A stretch of 64,000 nucleotides of DNA from Edolisoma coerulescens (lineage: Eukaryota; Chordata; Aves; Passeriformes; Campephagidae). The position numbers were made by a program, and so were the translations under genes. Shown here piece after piece: positions 26,272 to 39,500 of the stretch (its first letter is position 1; the number at the start of each line of letters is the position of its first letter). Under the pieces are notes generated by a model. The model ran no database searches, was not told where the DNA came from, and saw nothing but the letters and a program-made list of their open reading frames with translations. The stretch lies in assembly GCA_013397115.1 (NCBI GenBank), contig VWZW01004141.1, positions 2,743,654 to 2,807,653 of the forward strand. Direction: 5' to 3'.

Positions 26272-28724
26272 TCCAAAAACTGACAGTGGGAAAAGACATC
26301 AGGTGAATTGAAGAATGCTGTGAATTGATAGAAAACAATTTTGGTTGTAAAAACCTAAATACTCCTTTGTGTTACTGACTTCTCCCAAACACTGCCTACC
26401 TTCCTGAAGAGCCACATCCTGCTACTCTGCCTGATCAGATGAGCTGTTTAAATTAAAAGCACTCTGAGACTAATATGCATGCCAGAACTGTTTTCCTTGG
26501 TACAGTTTTCATTTCTTGTTATATTATGTCTCCTTTGATTAATACAAATATGTAGGAAATGAAAAAGATGGTCACTGATTTTTAATCAGTTGTGTATTCT
26601 AGTCAGGTGTCAGCTAATTACACGCAGACAATTAACAGTTGCATCTGAGAAATGTGCTGCTCAGCCTTCAACTGTGCAGGGCGTGCAAGGCTGGGACTTC
26701 CCTAGAACAGCTGAGGAGGAGGAGAGCAGTCTCCCCTGGCCTCTGACAGTATTTGGTCCCAGGACCCAGGAGCTGGGGTGCAGCCTGTCCCTGCAGCCAA
26801 GTGCTGCCTGGCTGGAGCGGCTGGTTCTTCACCAGTGTAGATTCTCCTTCTGCAAAAGTCTTGGCTAGGGAACATCTTCTGGTTATTATTTCTTTAAAGC
26901 ATCTTGCTGTTGGCCATTATAGATTGAACCGTTTAGAAATGTTCTCTGCATGGGTGACCTGGCCAAGTCACATGTACTGGTACCTCCAAGCATGGCCATA
27001 GCCACAAAAATTGTGCAGCTTTTTCATAGTTACACATATGCACACAGAGGACTGGAAATACAAGTTAATGTCTAGAACAAAAAATAAATTTAATTTTCCA
27101 AATAGTCTTAGTTTGAATAGTCTCTGATATAATGTTTCTCCCTCTAGTGAGAATAGCAAAGAAAATTGTCTTTGAGTCCAGCCCTGGGATCCTGCTGTGT
27201 CTCTCTTGTGAATGAGCAATGAAAAGTGGCCATTCATTGCTGAATGATTATTTTTCCCCTTCAATGGAGTGTGGGGGGAGAAACCCTCCAAAATCCAAGT
27301 CTTCTATGAGTCCAGCAGACTAAAAGCATCAGGAAACCTCTGGAGGGAAGTAAAAAGTTATGAATGGAGAATAAAATATTGGTGCAGAGCAAAAGGGCTG
27401 TTGTGTATAAAGAGCAGATGGGAAAATGTTGAGTTTCAAGTTTAAAAGACAAGGATCTGAATCTCATTCAGCTGAGCAGGGGAAGTGGTTTGGGTTTCCT
27501 TTCCTTGGAGGTTGGCTCCATTTGATGAATTGTCGAGATGTGCTATAAATGTTTAAGATTTATAGGAGAGGCTCCAAGTAATACTAATGAATAGCTAAAA
27601 ATAGATATGATAGGAAAATATAAACTGACAAACAGATCATCCAGCATAACAATAACTTCATAATCATGCAACCGTTGCCAACTGAAGATGGGAGACATGG
27701 CTTGAAAATGAGCTTTTGTTTTTCACATCTGAAAGTTAAAGGAGTCAGAGTGGAAACAGATGTTCTTAAAAACAATGTGTCAGAATAACTCTAGTAACAG
27801 CCAATTGTCACCAGAGCAGAGCAAATAATTCCTTGCTTACTCTTCACTGGCTGATGGTTTTCCAAAGGTGGGTGGGGTTTTTGTAAAGAACTGATTGACT
27901 TATTTATTCATTGCAAGCAACCTAAATTATATTGGTGCAAAAGTTTTCAGCGTCTCACTTCTTACAGTTCTGTGTTTCTTGAGAATTTTTGTTGAAGAGC
28001 TGTTGATCTTCCAAAAGCAATCTTAAGGGCTTTGATGGATCATTTTGGTTGTAAATGTTTGTGAATATTTCATTTTCTATATTTAATACTGGATGAATTG
28101 ATGAACTCTAATTGTTATTGAATTAGGAGGAATTAGATGCTTTGTTTTCATAGAAAGGGGTTTGTAGAACAGCAACTGTCAGAAGTGTTTTACACTGGGA
28201 ATGACCACAGGAGTAGATCTTGTCTACTGCAACAGCAGAATTATTGAGCTTTCATTTTTAGTGTCTGCTGAACACCTACAGAAGAGAAACATTCAGCTCA
28301 ATGGCTGATGTGTGGACAGACAGAAGCATCAATGACCCTCTGTGCTGCTATGAATTTGGTCTGTGCTGGATATCTCCTTAATGTACTGGAAGATCTTTGT
28401 GGTCATGAAGATTACTGGCAACAAGCAGGACAGTCTGCAGCAACTGGGGGACCCTATTCCTTGACAAGTAACATTTTGTGTGAGGGGAAGCTCTGCCCAC
28501 ATCTTGAGCAACAGACAGATCAGAAGTGTGAGCTGAATCCCAGTCTTGCTTTTGAATTTGATGTTTAAGAACTGATGTTTTTATCAGCTGGCTGGACTTG
28601 CTGTGCAGATTTTCTATTTGTACTATTGCAAAAATATTTTTATTTGCAATGGTATTTCCATTGGGAGATGCCTTTGTCTTCAGAGTAACTTCCCAGAGAG
28701 TGGTTTCAAAAGTTAATCTGTGGA

Positions 28725-28752
28725 GAATACTGCATATTGTTCTGCAGTATTC
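28725..28752. other. Short perfect inverted repeat (10-bp stem)
   Basis: GAATACTGCA at 28725-28734 and TGCAGTATTC at 28743-28752 are exact reverse complements separated by eight bases. It could form a small hairpin on either strand. A stem of this length is expected about once by chance in a window this size, so I attach no function to it. Confidence 0.6.
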
Positions 28753-31700
28753 AGATGCCCCTTTACAAAATAAAGTAAAAGGTGTTATTCTTTCTCAGGT
28801 ACTATTATTACCCTGACTCGCCACCACCTTATTGTCTGAAAAGCGGGCAGAGCCCAAAGATTTGGGGAAGTTGTCATGGGCTTCATTTTAACTTAGTAAT
28901 CAAATGAGAAAACACTAGGTAAGACATGATATGGCAACATCACAGAAGCTGCTCTGTGGCAGGGTGGAGAATGGCTACTGGCAGAGGAGGAAGGAAAAAG
29001 ACAATTTTTTAGAGAATGAAACAGGGAAAAGTTTGCTTGAACAGCTGGGGTTGTTGAGCATCAAGATGATGGAAGGATGTTATGGAGGGAGAAGCAGGCG
29101 GAGGAGAGACGGAGCCAGATCCTCAGCTAACACTGCTGGGTATTTTTAGGAGTGCTTCCTGAGAGTGCTTTCTGTATATAAACAGTCGAGGTTCCAGGAG
29201 GCAGTGGTGAGGGGGAGCAGTGTAACTCAATGATACTTGTACTGCAAATAGTACATTGCAAAGAGCAAATTGTTTGACTTTATTAAACTTCAGCCTCCTG
29301 CAACAGATCAAGGGTCTAGTTTCTAAGCAAAATAATTGTAGCCTAAAGAAAACTTAAATGTTGGAAGTCCCATAGGCCCTAGATTCTTGTTTGACTTGGC
29401 TTCAGGAGTTGCATACACTGTTTGAACCTTTGACTATGAAGTAAATTTGCAAAGCACAAGCTGTTTTGAAGCCCCTTTCCACAGTAACACATAGCCTTGT
29501 TATCAGAAAAATACAATGACAAAAGACAATGGGAGGAGGATCAAGTCTGGCTAGTGGGCTTGACAGTGCTTTGCAGTTCTGGTGGGGCTGGCAGGAGCTG
29601 GGCAGATCTGGTCTAGGCATCAGGGCTATGCAGAAGCATGTTGCCTGGTCTTGGTGGGCAGTGCCAAGGTTAAAGCGGAATTGGAGCCATGGGCTAACTT
29701 GGAACAGGGCAGTGTAACACAGAACCGGGGCCTGCCCCGAGACTGCTTCTCTCCACCCTTGTTTACAGGCATGGGGGGTTATTTCGGGCGCTGTACCTGA
29801 AGAGTGGTCCTGTGTGTGCTGGAAGCAAAAACTACCAATGAAGATGCTCCCGTAGGAGGGCCACCCTTGCTGCAGTAACTCCAAAGCTACCTGTACGAGG
29901 AATGAACCAATGCAGTTGCGAGAGAAAGGCTGACGCTCTTAGCTACACGTGGTGAGTACCTGGACAATATCTTGGCTGGCATTTCTTTCCATGGGAAACC
30001 TGTCCTTGGCACCACCTCTTTGCATGAAACTTGTTGAAAATTTCTGTCCTCTCTTCCCTTGGCTCCTTGCACAGCAGATTTATGGTCTCATTTTCTTTTT
30101 ACAAATAAAACCCTAAGTGCAAATCCAAAGGATAAATAACACAGTGCAGACATGCCCGTGGCAGTATTCTCTGTATCACTGCTAAAAGGCTGAGAGGAAA
30201 AGCTGGTGAAGGCAAGATATCTCATGCGAGAAAACTCTTCTCATGCTTTCTGTCAGTTCTGGAGGTCGGAGAGCAATCCTGTTGTGCTTTTCCCCAGACA
30301 TCCTGCTGCAGCTTAGGCAAATTTCAGGTGTCTCATCAGCAAAAAGAGGCTAAGGCACCCATCCTCCCTGGCAGGGGTTTGGTGGGGGAGGTATACCAGC
30401 TCCACCACAGTACTCAAGGTTTCTCCTTCACAAGGACAGAATGGACAGGTGTTCATAAATAAACCTCAGCATTTGCTCTGCACCGGGTAAAGGTGTTCAT
30501 GGAAACGGTAGTGGTGTCATTGCCACTCTGCCCATTAACATCTCTGCTGTTCTGCTTGATTCCACCCTGCCTGTGGCCTCAACTGACGTGGCTTGGACAG
30601 GAAATGTTTAACCAGGGCACTGAGCAAGTGCCACAGAGGCACCAAACCTGCAGGGCTGAGTGGGGCTTCTTTCAGCTGACTCAGCAGCACTGAAATGGAC
30701 AGCTGCAACCAGGACTAAACACCTCGTGTTAGCAAGGGTGGCTGTGGGGGAAGGAAGTTATTCCTCATTTCTCGGGCTGAGCTGGTGGTTTACAACTCTG
30801 GATCACAATATACACCTGGAACCACCCCAATATTGTTTTCATTCTGCCTTGATTTCAGCTGCAATTTTAAGAGGCTTTAAGCACAGGGGCAATAAGCCTC
30901 AGTGTGCAGGACATGTGGGTCAGAGGTTAGGGCTTAATTGTTATCAATACAGAGTGCCCCTGTGCCCCTGCCAGGCCACCTCCATGGTGCTGCAGCCCTC
31001 ACAGAGAGGGGAGCTAATGGTGGGCTCAGGAGCATTGTCTCCTGAAGGGTGGAGAACCTGGAAGGAGATGGGGGACCTGCCTCTCACAGGGTCTTCTCTC
31101 ACAGTCTGAACTTCACAGCAATGCAAAGCACTCAAACTAGCTCAGGCACTTCTAGAAAGGGATTTTTTTTGTCCTGGGATTGGATATTTACTTTATTCTC
31201 TTTGGGTCAGTGTTTCTGACCTCTTGTTTCTTATTGTTTAGTTGGGGTTTTTCCCATGTCAAAGAGGAAGCTTCTACTATACACCTGTAATGGTGACAAG
31301 CACCAGAAACCCTGCTCTGCCAGTGTCCTAGCTTACCTGGCAGGCTGCAGCTCCAGACAGATTTACTGATCCCAGCTGCAAGTCATGGATGGCAGGGAAA
31401 TCTATGGCCTGCCCTGGCTTGCTAAAATAGTCACACAATGGCCAAGAGGCCTCAGCTGGGGTAACTTTAGGCTCAGTCAATCTCACAAGTTGTTCACTTT
31501 AAGTTCTGCCCTGCAACCACATATGTTTCCAGATGTGCAACTCACTGGAAATTATGACCTGTCCTGATGGGCTCAATGCATGGAGATTTTGGACTGTTGT
31601 GTTTCATACACCCCTTGTGCTTTAATATAGTGCTTGGCACGGCCTGAGTTACAGAGGCTTGAAGGGAGTGGTTAGTAAGGCAACTGAAAATACCACTCAC

Positions 31701-33168
31701 AAAACAGCTTCAGCATGGTCTGCAATAAAAAACAATCCCCAGACAGACCAAGGTGGAAGAGACCCAAGTGCCAGGAGTGGTTCAGTCACCACACTCACTG
31801 AAATCTAATTTTCTTGCTGTGGAAGGCAATAAGAGGCCTGTGAAAACTATAACCTCACTGACTTTTTCCATCATTAGCTATGACCTCGCTTCTGACTGCT
31901 TACTCCAGTCTCAAAGGATGGGACCCTTTCTGAAGGGAAGACCTGTGCCTCTGTTCCCTGAGAGGAAATTAGTCTGTAGCATTGCTATGCTTTACTTAAT
32001 ATGTTTATGAAAGTGGAAACACCACCTGAATTCCTCCATAGACTCTGCAGGGAAATCATGTTTCCATATTGCATTATGAGAAATGCAGCAAAGGTGCGCT
32101 ATGCTCAGTTAATATTTTTAATATATGGAGGTAAAAGAACCTTCAGTTCAGAAGAAGTATATGCTTCCCTCTTTCTTTTCAACATCCATGGTGCTATAAA
32201 TACAGACTGCAGGGTACTTTCAGAACTGAGAGCCTTTAAGACTTCTCCAGGGAAAACATCACACCAAATTAATCTGCCGTCAAGTGGAAATTCTATATTG
32301 TTTGCATTTGCCAATGTTCTGTATGTGGCTGTAATTGCACTGAAGCAAATATCTGCTTCGAGTTCTTCACAAGATTAAATGTGGCCAATTGGGCGTAAAA
32401 GAGTAATTGAAATGCAGAGCTGCTGCTTTGGATTTGTTAGAGGCATTGCTCATTTTTGCTCTGACATGACGACACTAGGTTCTGACTTTCCATTAAAACA
32501 GGGAAATTTGGGGAATGTGATTTCGAGCGTCGGGTTGCGAGCTAAGAGGAGGATGTTTCTGTCTGGCACTGTGCTGCCCTGCAGTGTGCCAGCGGGCAGT
32601 GTGCCCCAGGTGTGCTCCTTGCTCCATGCGTGCAAGGGGACACCTTCCTCCCTCTGACCAGCAGAGAGGCTGTCAACAGCTGGGCCCCAGGGTGCAGCGT
32701 CTGCTTGAGACCTCCAGAACAGGCTCCTGAGGATTTCATGGTCCTTAAGTTCTGAGTATTTGCCATAGATTTGAAGTGAAAAGGACTTGTGAAGGTCCAG
32801 CAAGAGCCTCCATGGCTTGTAACAGAGGGAGCCCAAGGTCTGAATTGGATCCTGACTACTGTCACCATGTCAGACCAAAGGACCATGTCAGCTTGCAAAA
32901 CCTGCAGTCTCACCCTAAGCCAGCTGGATGTGAAATATTAAAGATTTGCTCAAAAGCCTCATGCTTTCTTTTTATTTTTACTAGTTTTTTACTAGTCATT
33001 TTCCCTCTTGCCAAATAAATGCAATTGTAAGCAAGTAAAAAGTATTTTTTCAAGTTGACTCTGCTGCCTTTTAATTCTGCATGAAAACCCAACTGCTCCT
33101 TATGCCCTGCCCAACAGGTAGTTAAATAAACAGGCCCAGGTGAGCAAAACTGCCAGTTTGAATCCTTC

Positions 33169-33174
33169 TTTATT
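33169..33174 (-). terminator. DUSP13B: Polyadenylation signal, DUSP13B
   Basis: TTTATT on the plus strand reads AATAAA on the minus strand, about 190 nt beyond the DUSP13B stop codon. It is the nearest canonical poly(A) signal downstream of the gene that I noted and implies a short 3' UTR. Use of a more distant site cannot be excluded. Confidence 0.55.
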
Positions 33175-33362
33175 TCATTTTCTTTCCAATTAGTGGGCTT
33201 ATCCAAAAAATACACGCCTAACAGCTCCTAACAGTTTGCTCATGCTCAGCCTTTCCCCAGAGTTTCTCCATGCAGCTACAGAGCAGTCCTGGCAGCATCC
33301 TTGCACTCTTCAGTGTGGGCAGTATCTCTTGGGCTGGTGCCAGGAGACACACCTTCTCAGCA

Positions 33363-33577
33363 CTAGCAGGCCTCTGCTCCTCTGCCTGTGCCCCTTCCTA
33401 ACTGGAGTTCCAACTCCCGAAGCTGCTGGAGGAAGCCAGAGTTGGGGCAGATCCCTCTGTGGGAGCGCACAGTCTGAATTGCAGCGGCGAGGGACATACC
33501 TTCACAGATCATTAAGAAAGCGAGGACAAGAGTTGCAGACCGACTGATTCCCATTGCACAGTGAACCAGTACTTTGC
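33363..33577 (-). CDS. DUSP13B: DUSP13B exon 3 (catalytic loop and C-terminus)
   Basis: The acceptor TTTTTCCAG precedes 33577, and the first two bases complete a Gly codon begun in exon 2. The exon encodes GKVLVHCAMGISRS (catalytic Cys144, Arg150) and ICPNSGFLQQLRELE, and ends with RGTGRGAEAC and TAG at 33365-33363. The tail is slightly longer than in human TMDP, which ends GRETGRF. Confidence 0.95.
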
Positions 33578-36500
33578 CTGGAAAAAGGAGAGAGATTTGC
33601 AATTATGCCAGCAGGCCTCATGGTGGGGGTTATTGTGCTGGAGCAGAGATGGAAGCTGGTACTGGGGATGGACAAGCAGGTGTGTGCAGCCCTGCAGAGC
33701 AGCCCTGGTGCAGTTCCCCTGCTTGGGGAACATGGGGTTTTTACTGGCTGGGGACAGAAAATTCGTAATTGTGTTCCAGGATCCATAGTCGCTTGTTTGA
33801 GCTTAGCTGTCAGCCCGACAGCACATCCTTATCCCTCCTGCCCAGCCTGCCATCCGTTGTGTCCCTGCTTGCTCACGTATGGTTTTGGGAGTGATGTACT
33901 TGCTGGCAAAGTTTCAAGAGTTCACGCTTGAAGGCCATGCTGTGGGAAGCAGCCTTGGCAGGTTACTTATTACCAGAGGGCTTGGAAACTTGGGATTTCA
34001 GAAGTGCAATGCTCAGGATTGCTCACTGCTGTTACAGGAACACTCCTAGTTTTCCACAAGCTCTTTTTTCTTCTTTGCTTAGGGCAGTTAATGCTTTCTG
34101 AGGGTGCTGACTGCTGCCCAGACTTTTTTGGAAGTGTGTGAAGGAAATGGGCATTATCATTAAGAACAGCTGTTTGTATATGGCATTTGCACCAGCTCAC
34201 TTATGCATTTTTATTTCTATAGCCTACCCTGTACTAATCACTGTCCTTCCCTAATGCCTCTATTTTCCCTTGTTTACTAAGTGACCAGTAGAAAGACAAT
34301 TTATGAAAAGTTTTTGGTTTTCCAGAGATTTCAGTGCAAGGTGTGCATCTTTATTAGGAGTTCATTAAGAGTAAAATCATGAGTCCTTCCCCTGTTGCTA
34401 TGAGTGAGCTTCAGGGAACACCTTCCAGGGATCCTCCTTCCCTCTGCTCTGCTTTTGGTTTTCCTGCTGTGATCATGAACGGAAGCAGGCCAAGAAGCTC
34501 AATTCTGTATTACAACTGCCTCCCAGGCTTCTAACGTGTGACTTTGACCCATGTTGGAAGGAGATGAATATTTTTTTAAATGGTCTTATTTGAAATTAAA
34601 GGAAATGTTTTAATTAAAGGAAAATTTGGTTTCAGATGGAAGAATTCAGGTTTGTAGTCCTTTCCCTCTAGATGTAAACAAAGAGCTCATTCTGGAACCT
34701 GAAAATTTGCATCTTGTAAGTAGTGTAAAATGCTTCAGCTTTCACAAAAATGGTAAGAACAATGAGAAATTTTTAGTTGAGCGTGAAACTCAATTATTGT
34801 ATAATTGTTCTGCTCGATTATAACAACGCCTGAACATTTTCAAACTCTCTTGTCCTTTGCTGCAATCAGATCTATTTTTCTCCCATAGACTGTGGCCCAG
34901 CAACTCAGCATTGTTAGAGTAACAAGTGATTAGATGCAGATATGAACTTCTGACCATCCAGTGGACAGCTCTGTCTCCCATTAAGGCAGCTGAAGAAAAT
35001 GTCTTTTTACCATGAAAATTTCAGGACAGTTCTTCACTGGAAATCTTCACAAGTTTGAAACAAAGTATTTTCTACCTTTTTTCAAATTTTTTTTTAGACT
35101 GTCACATTTGTGATCTCTTGTTCACTCATTGTATAGCTGTACAAAATGCAATTTAGTGGCAGTACAATTTATATCCAGAAAAGATGAAAAATCAGTGACG
35201 ACAATCCCATGTTGGTTTTTTCCTTTGGAGATGCAATAAACTATCTCAGATGCTGCTTCTCTGCAAAATGTAAGGAGGGATAGAAAGAATGGACAGCTTT
35301 TCAGGGCTAGTTCCTTGCTTTGTTTGGGCTTACAGCATCTTGATTTCTCTATTATTAGGGAGCGAGACAAAAATATCCTTGTTGAATGATGAGCCTAGAT
35401 CCAGACGAAAACCTCAGACTGCTTGACCCCATCTCCCCCGGTGTTAATTCTGGGTACTTTGTGCACAGCTTTTAATCTTAAATCCCATTTTGTTTATGAC
35501 AGAGTATTTATTTAGCAACCATTCTAGTTCTGACTAATGATGATGGCATAGCCACATGCTTGGAGAGCATGTGTTGTGAAAACCTGCTCTGGCCAGCAGG
35601 TTGAGAGAAGTGTTGAATTCCACAATGTATGTGACACAGCCACCTCTCATTATCCTGGCATGAGAAATCCAAGCGCAGCCCTAAAGATAGACATGTCTTC
35701 AGTAGAAATAAAGGGACAAATATAGTCTCCAAGGAAGTGGCAAAAACAGCTCTGGTGACAGCAGACTTGGGCCGAGCATCAAAACCTTTGAGGGAAGGAA
35801 GAGGTTTTCCAATGTAAGGCTAGTTTTGCAGAGTTTCTAGTTCCGTTTTATCATTCAGATACAGTTTCACAGAATTTACTGAGATACTGATGCCCTTATT
35901 CAAGTTAAATTGCATCTATCTGTCAATTCAATTAACTTCATGAAAATTCTTGGAAGTTAAGTCCTGCTTTTATGGGCATATGGAGAAATGTTTTGCACCC
36001 CTGCTAAAAGATAATGCTAATTTGAATTTCCATCAGATTTCTTTTTCAATGTGCTGCACTTCCATTAACCTTCCCACCAACCTTGTAAGGTATGTATGCT
36101 GTATTACCTTCCCCTGAGGAGGCACCTGAAATCAAAACAACCCTGGCTGAGATTTTCAGAGGAACATAAAAGAATGAGGAGTGCAATTTCACTTTGAAAA
36201 ATACTGCAAATAGGGCTAGGCCAAAAGATTTTCGGAAAATCTTTGCTTCAGTAGTTTGCAAGAGGCCTAACTGCGATGTGGTGGCAGGGATGGGAAATCT
36301 AGACATTCACCCAAATGTGCACCCCAAATAACGGAAGCCAAGGAACAAAATGTTCTGAAATTTTTTCTTGGAATCAGAACCACTCTTTTTTGGTTTTTTT
36401 CTTTGCCTGAAAACTTTCGAGCCACCAGCACTCTACAACAAAAAGAAAAAGAATTTATGGTTTGAACTGCATCATAAGGGACAAAAACAAACAAGAAAAG

Positions 36501-39500
36501 AACAGAAAGAAATGGCCTTGATGTTAGATTTGATTTTGCATTACTATACATTTTGAAATTAAATCTAAATTTGGGCATAAACTGGATGGGGGACAGGAGA
36601 CTTGATGTTTTGAATCTAAGTTTCGTAAAATTGTTTGAGTCCTTTTATTTTTCCCCCACCTGTATGAAGACTTCTGCCTTGGAAAATGCTCTGCCCCGCC
36701 AGCAGTCTTGAATCGAAGGCCAAGCTGAGCACAGGTACAGATGCTGCTGTTAAATATTGCCTGTTGTGTTTTTGCTGGAGGCACAGAAAGCAGAATGAAT
36801 GCCAGGCTCCTGCTTGTACAGACTGGCTCTCTTTCGTTTTGTGTCTGTGTCTGGGAGGAGATGGTGTCCAGAAAGAATACACTGTATTTTCTTCCCTGTT
36901 TCTCTGGCTTATCTGCACTTCAGAAGAGTCCTCCTACATCAGCAAACAGCTTTAGAAGGTGTCAGTAAAAGCCTGGACAAGCCCCAAGTATTGACCTTGG
37001 TCCTAATCTGCATGGCTCTCTAATCACTTGTTCCCATGAGGATGCAGGTATATTATCTCCTTTACAAGTGCAATATGTATTCCGCATTGTTAACCTCTGT
37101 GCATAGTGAAACAAAGGCTATGATAAATGCTGGTACACCGACAATAAAATGACTTGTTTGTTGCAGATAAATCAGTCATGTGAAATGATTTAATTAATGT
37201 AAAATTGCTCTAATGAAAGCAGATTTGAATTTACTGTGTGATTATTTTTAGCAAACAAACTGAATGTTAAACTTGAGTAAGGAAACAAAAGCTGTGTTGC
37301 TATTTGGTTCTGTTTACAAGGTCAGACCCTCGTCTCTTAGCAGCGGCTGCAAATGGGTGAAGTGACACTCTGAACCCCCAGTGACATCCTGCATGTGACC
37401 AGCGCCTGGAGCACGTCTGCTCCATGGGCTGACTGCGGTGGGCGATTCCAGCCGTTCCATCAGCCCCTCATGGGACACAGCTGAGATGTCCCAGCACTCA
37501 GGCTTGCATTCCTGGGTGGCTGCTGGACCACAGCCACGGAGAGCAGCGTTCACAGAGGCAGTTGTGTGTTCCCCTGTCATGTGGTAGGCCAGGAGGTTAT
37601 AACCACATCTCTGTACCGCAGAATCCATGCCATGAGTTGCCATCTTCCAACTCTGCCTTCCCCCACCCCCATTTGGTTTAACATACAGTGCAAAGAGGGG
37701 CTGGACTGGCCCCACATTAGAGGACCATGTTGCAACCTTCTCACTGAGCACGAAACAGGATCCCTTAGGAATAATGGGATTAACTGGGGAGAAGTAGAGG
37801 CACTTAGCTTCTGGCATTATTAAATCTTGCAATCCTTATTTGAAATTTTGCACCACACATCTCGAGCTACTTTTTGCAGAGGCAGACAATAACTGTCATC
37901 TGTCTGGGATTTGTGCAGAACAATAACACTTGGTTTTTAACAGCGGATTATGGATATTCTATCCAGCTCATGCCTGCTCTAACTCTACTAACATCAAAGG
38001 GTTTACACTAGGGATAAAGTTTGCACATTCAACTTTGTTGGCCAAATTCAAGTTGGGAAATTCAATGTTGTTGAACAAAATCAGTCATTAAAATGCATAA
38101 TAACTTACTGTCCTTTTGCTAATCATCATTAAATGAGCTAAATGTCCTAAACTAGCCCTTGCTTTCTTGCAGGATGGATTCAATTTGGCTTAAGATGAGG
38201 CTCCAGATCTGTCACCCGAAGTGAATGTCCCAGCTGCCCTCCCTCCACCGGATCCAGCAGAAGTATTCTGCTCAGCAGGAGAGCTCAGCTGGGCTAATGG
38301 GCCCTAGGGGCTCTTCCCACGGTTTTCTCATCTCCTGTTAGGTTTTAGCCAGGTGCAGAATCCACTGTCTGTTTCTTGATTAATCCAGTATCTGTTTTGC
38401 CACAGCTGAAAATAGCAAGAAGCCTACGGAGAGCTTTAAATAGTGGCATGTCCCTTCTTCCCACGCCTTCAGAGCAGGTAAGAGCTGTCATCTGCTGCGG
38501 AGTGGGAGGTCAGACTGATGTAATGCACCTACGATGGAGTCAAGCAAGAGGACCCTTTTCTCCAAAGTTAAGCAGCTTTCGTAACTCCCACCAACAAGAA
38601 GGTGACAGGAGAGGGAGCCTAGCTTTTCATTTGCTACACTAAATTGGAGGAAGGGAAACGCCTTTGAGAGAGTCTGCCATTTCAAGATGTTAAAGGGTGA
38701 TTTTAACCTGCCTGTTTTAAACATGTTCAGAGGTCAATAAAAGGCGAAGCTCTCTACTTGGGAAGCTTTCTCTCAGCACAGTGTTAGTTTAATAGTTTTC
38801 ATGACATGCTTTCATCAAGTTCTCTTTCCCTCCCCCTTCTGTTAGACTTTACAAAACCCTGCTGATTTACTTTAGGTTTAGCTGCACTCCAGAGAAATGC
38901 AAATTGCACAGGTGGCCATGCAAAGGGTCAAAACTGATATTCAAGGTGCTGTCCTTTGAGCTTGAGCATGAGGGAGAAGGCAAATACTTTCCCAGCTCCA
39001 TGTTCTTCCTTATAGGGAAGGGGACAGACAGATTGTGCATCTGCTTGCTCTTGTCTGAGCCTTCCCAAACAGCTCTGTTACATGGGCAAAGACACAGCCA
39101 GGCTGTGCTAAAGGAAAGGCAGCCAAGGAAGTAGGGATCATAAAACAATGCTTATATGGCACGGCTGCAATAGTAGTGCATGTATTTCCTAATTTCTGCA
39201 ACAAAGATGATGAAGGAAGTCAGGGTGTGATGCAGCCATTGACCACTGTGACAAGAACAGCTCCCAGTTCGGAGCAAGTGAGTGCACACTCCTCTGCTTC
39301 CTTTTGCTCATACTCTGGCACCTGAGTTTTAAGAAACTGCCTTAAAAGCAAACTCCTTACATCACCAAAGACAATATTCTGTTCAGCTAAGGCAGAAATA
39401 TGGAATAAATCTGTCTATGCTGTTTTCTGGACTTGTGGTGTAAGGCATCAGAACTTTTTTTCAAGCATGATGGAGTAACAGTTCTTACCTACTTCTAATG

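Larger units (their letters stand above)
8274..33168. other. 25 kb gene-free interval between DUSP13B and DUSP29
   Basis: No exon with recognisable homology was found on either strand. Open frames up to 195 codons (12331-12918 on the plus strand) have no recognisable domain and a composition typical of translated non-coding DNA. Contents I can name are a TguSINE1-like SINE near 10.7 kb, a GC-rich patch near 11.2 kb, a CR1 fragment near 17.6 kb, a MEF2/E-box cluster at 23.7-24.0 kb and a poly(A)-tailed segment at 24.6-24.8 kb. Regulatory DNA for the flanking phosphatases may be present but cannot be proved from one sequence. Confidence 0.75.

Noticed and set aside
27925..27950. TATTGGTGCAAAAGT, reminiscent of a mariner terminal repeat.
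   Set aside because: The opposite terminal repeat, a TA target duplication and a transposase remnant were all not seen.
28725..28752. A perfect 10-bp stem as a possible small RNA hairpin.
   Set aside because: Too short for a microRNA precursor and about the number expected by chance in a window of this size.
37314..37832. A 172-codon minus-strand open frame inside DUSP13B intron 2.
   Set aside because: It has no family resemblance, and the gene's own frame continues across this intron without it. It lies in a locally GC-richer patch where stops are fewer.
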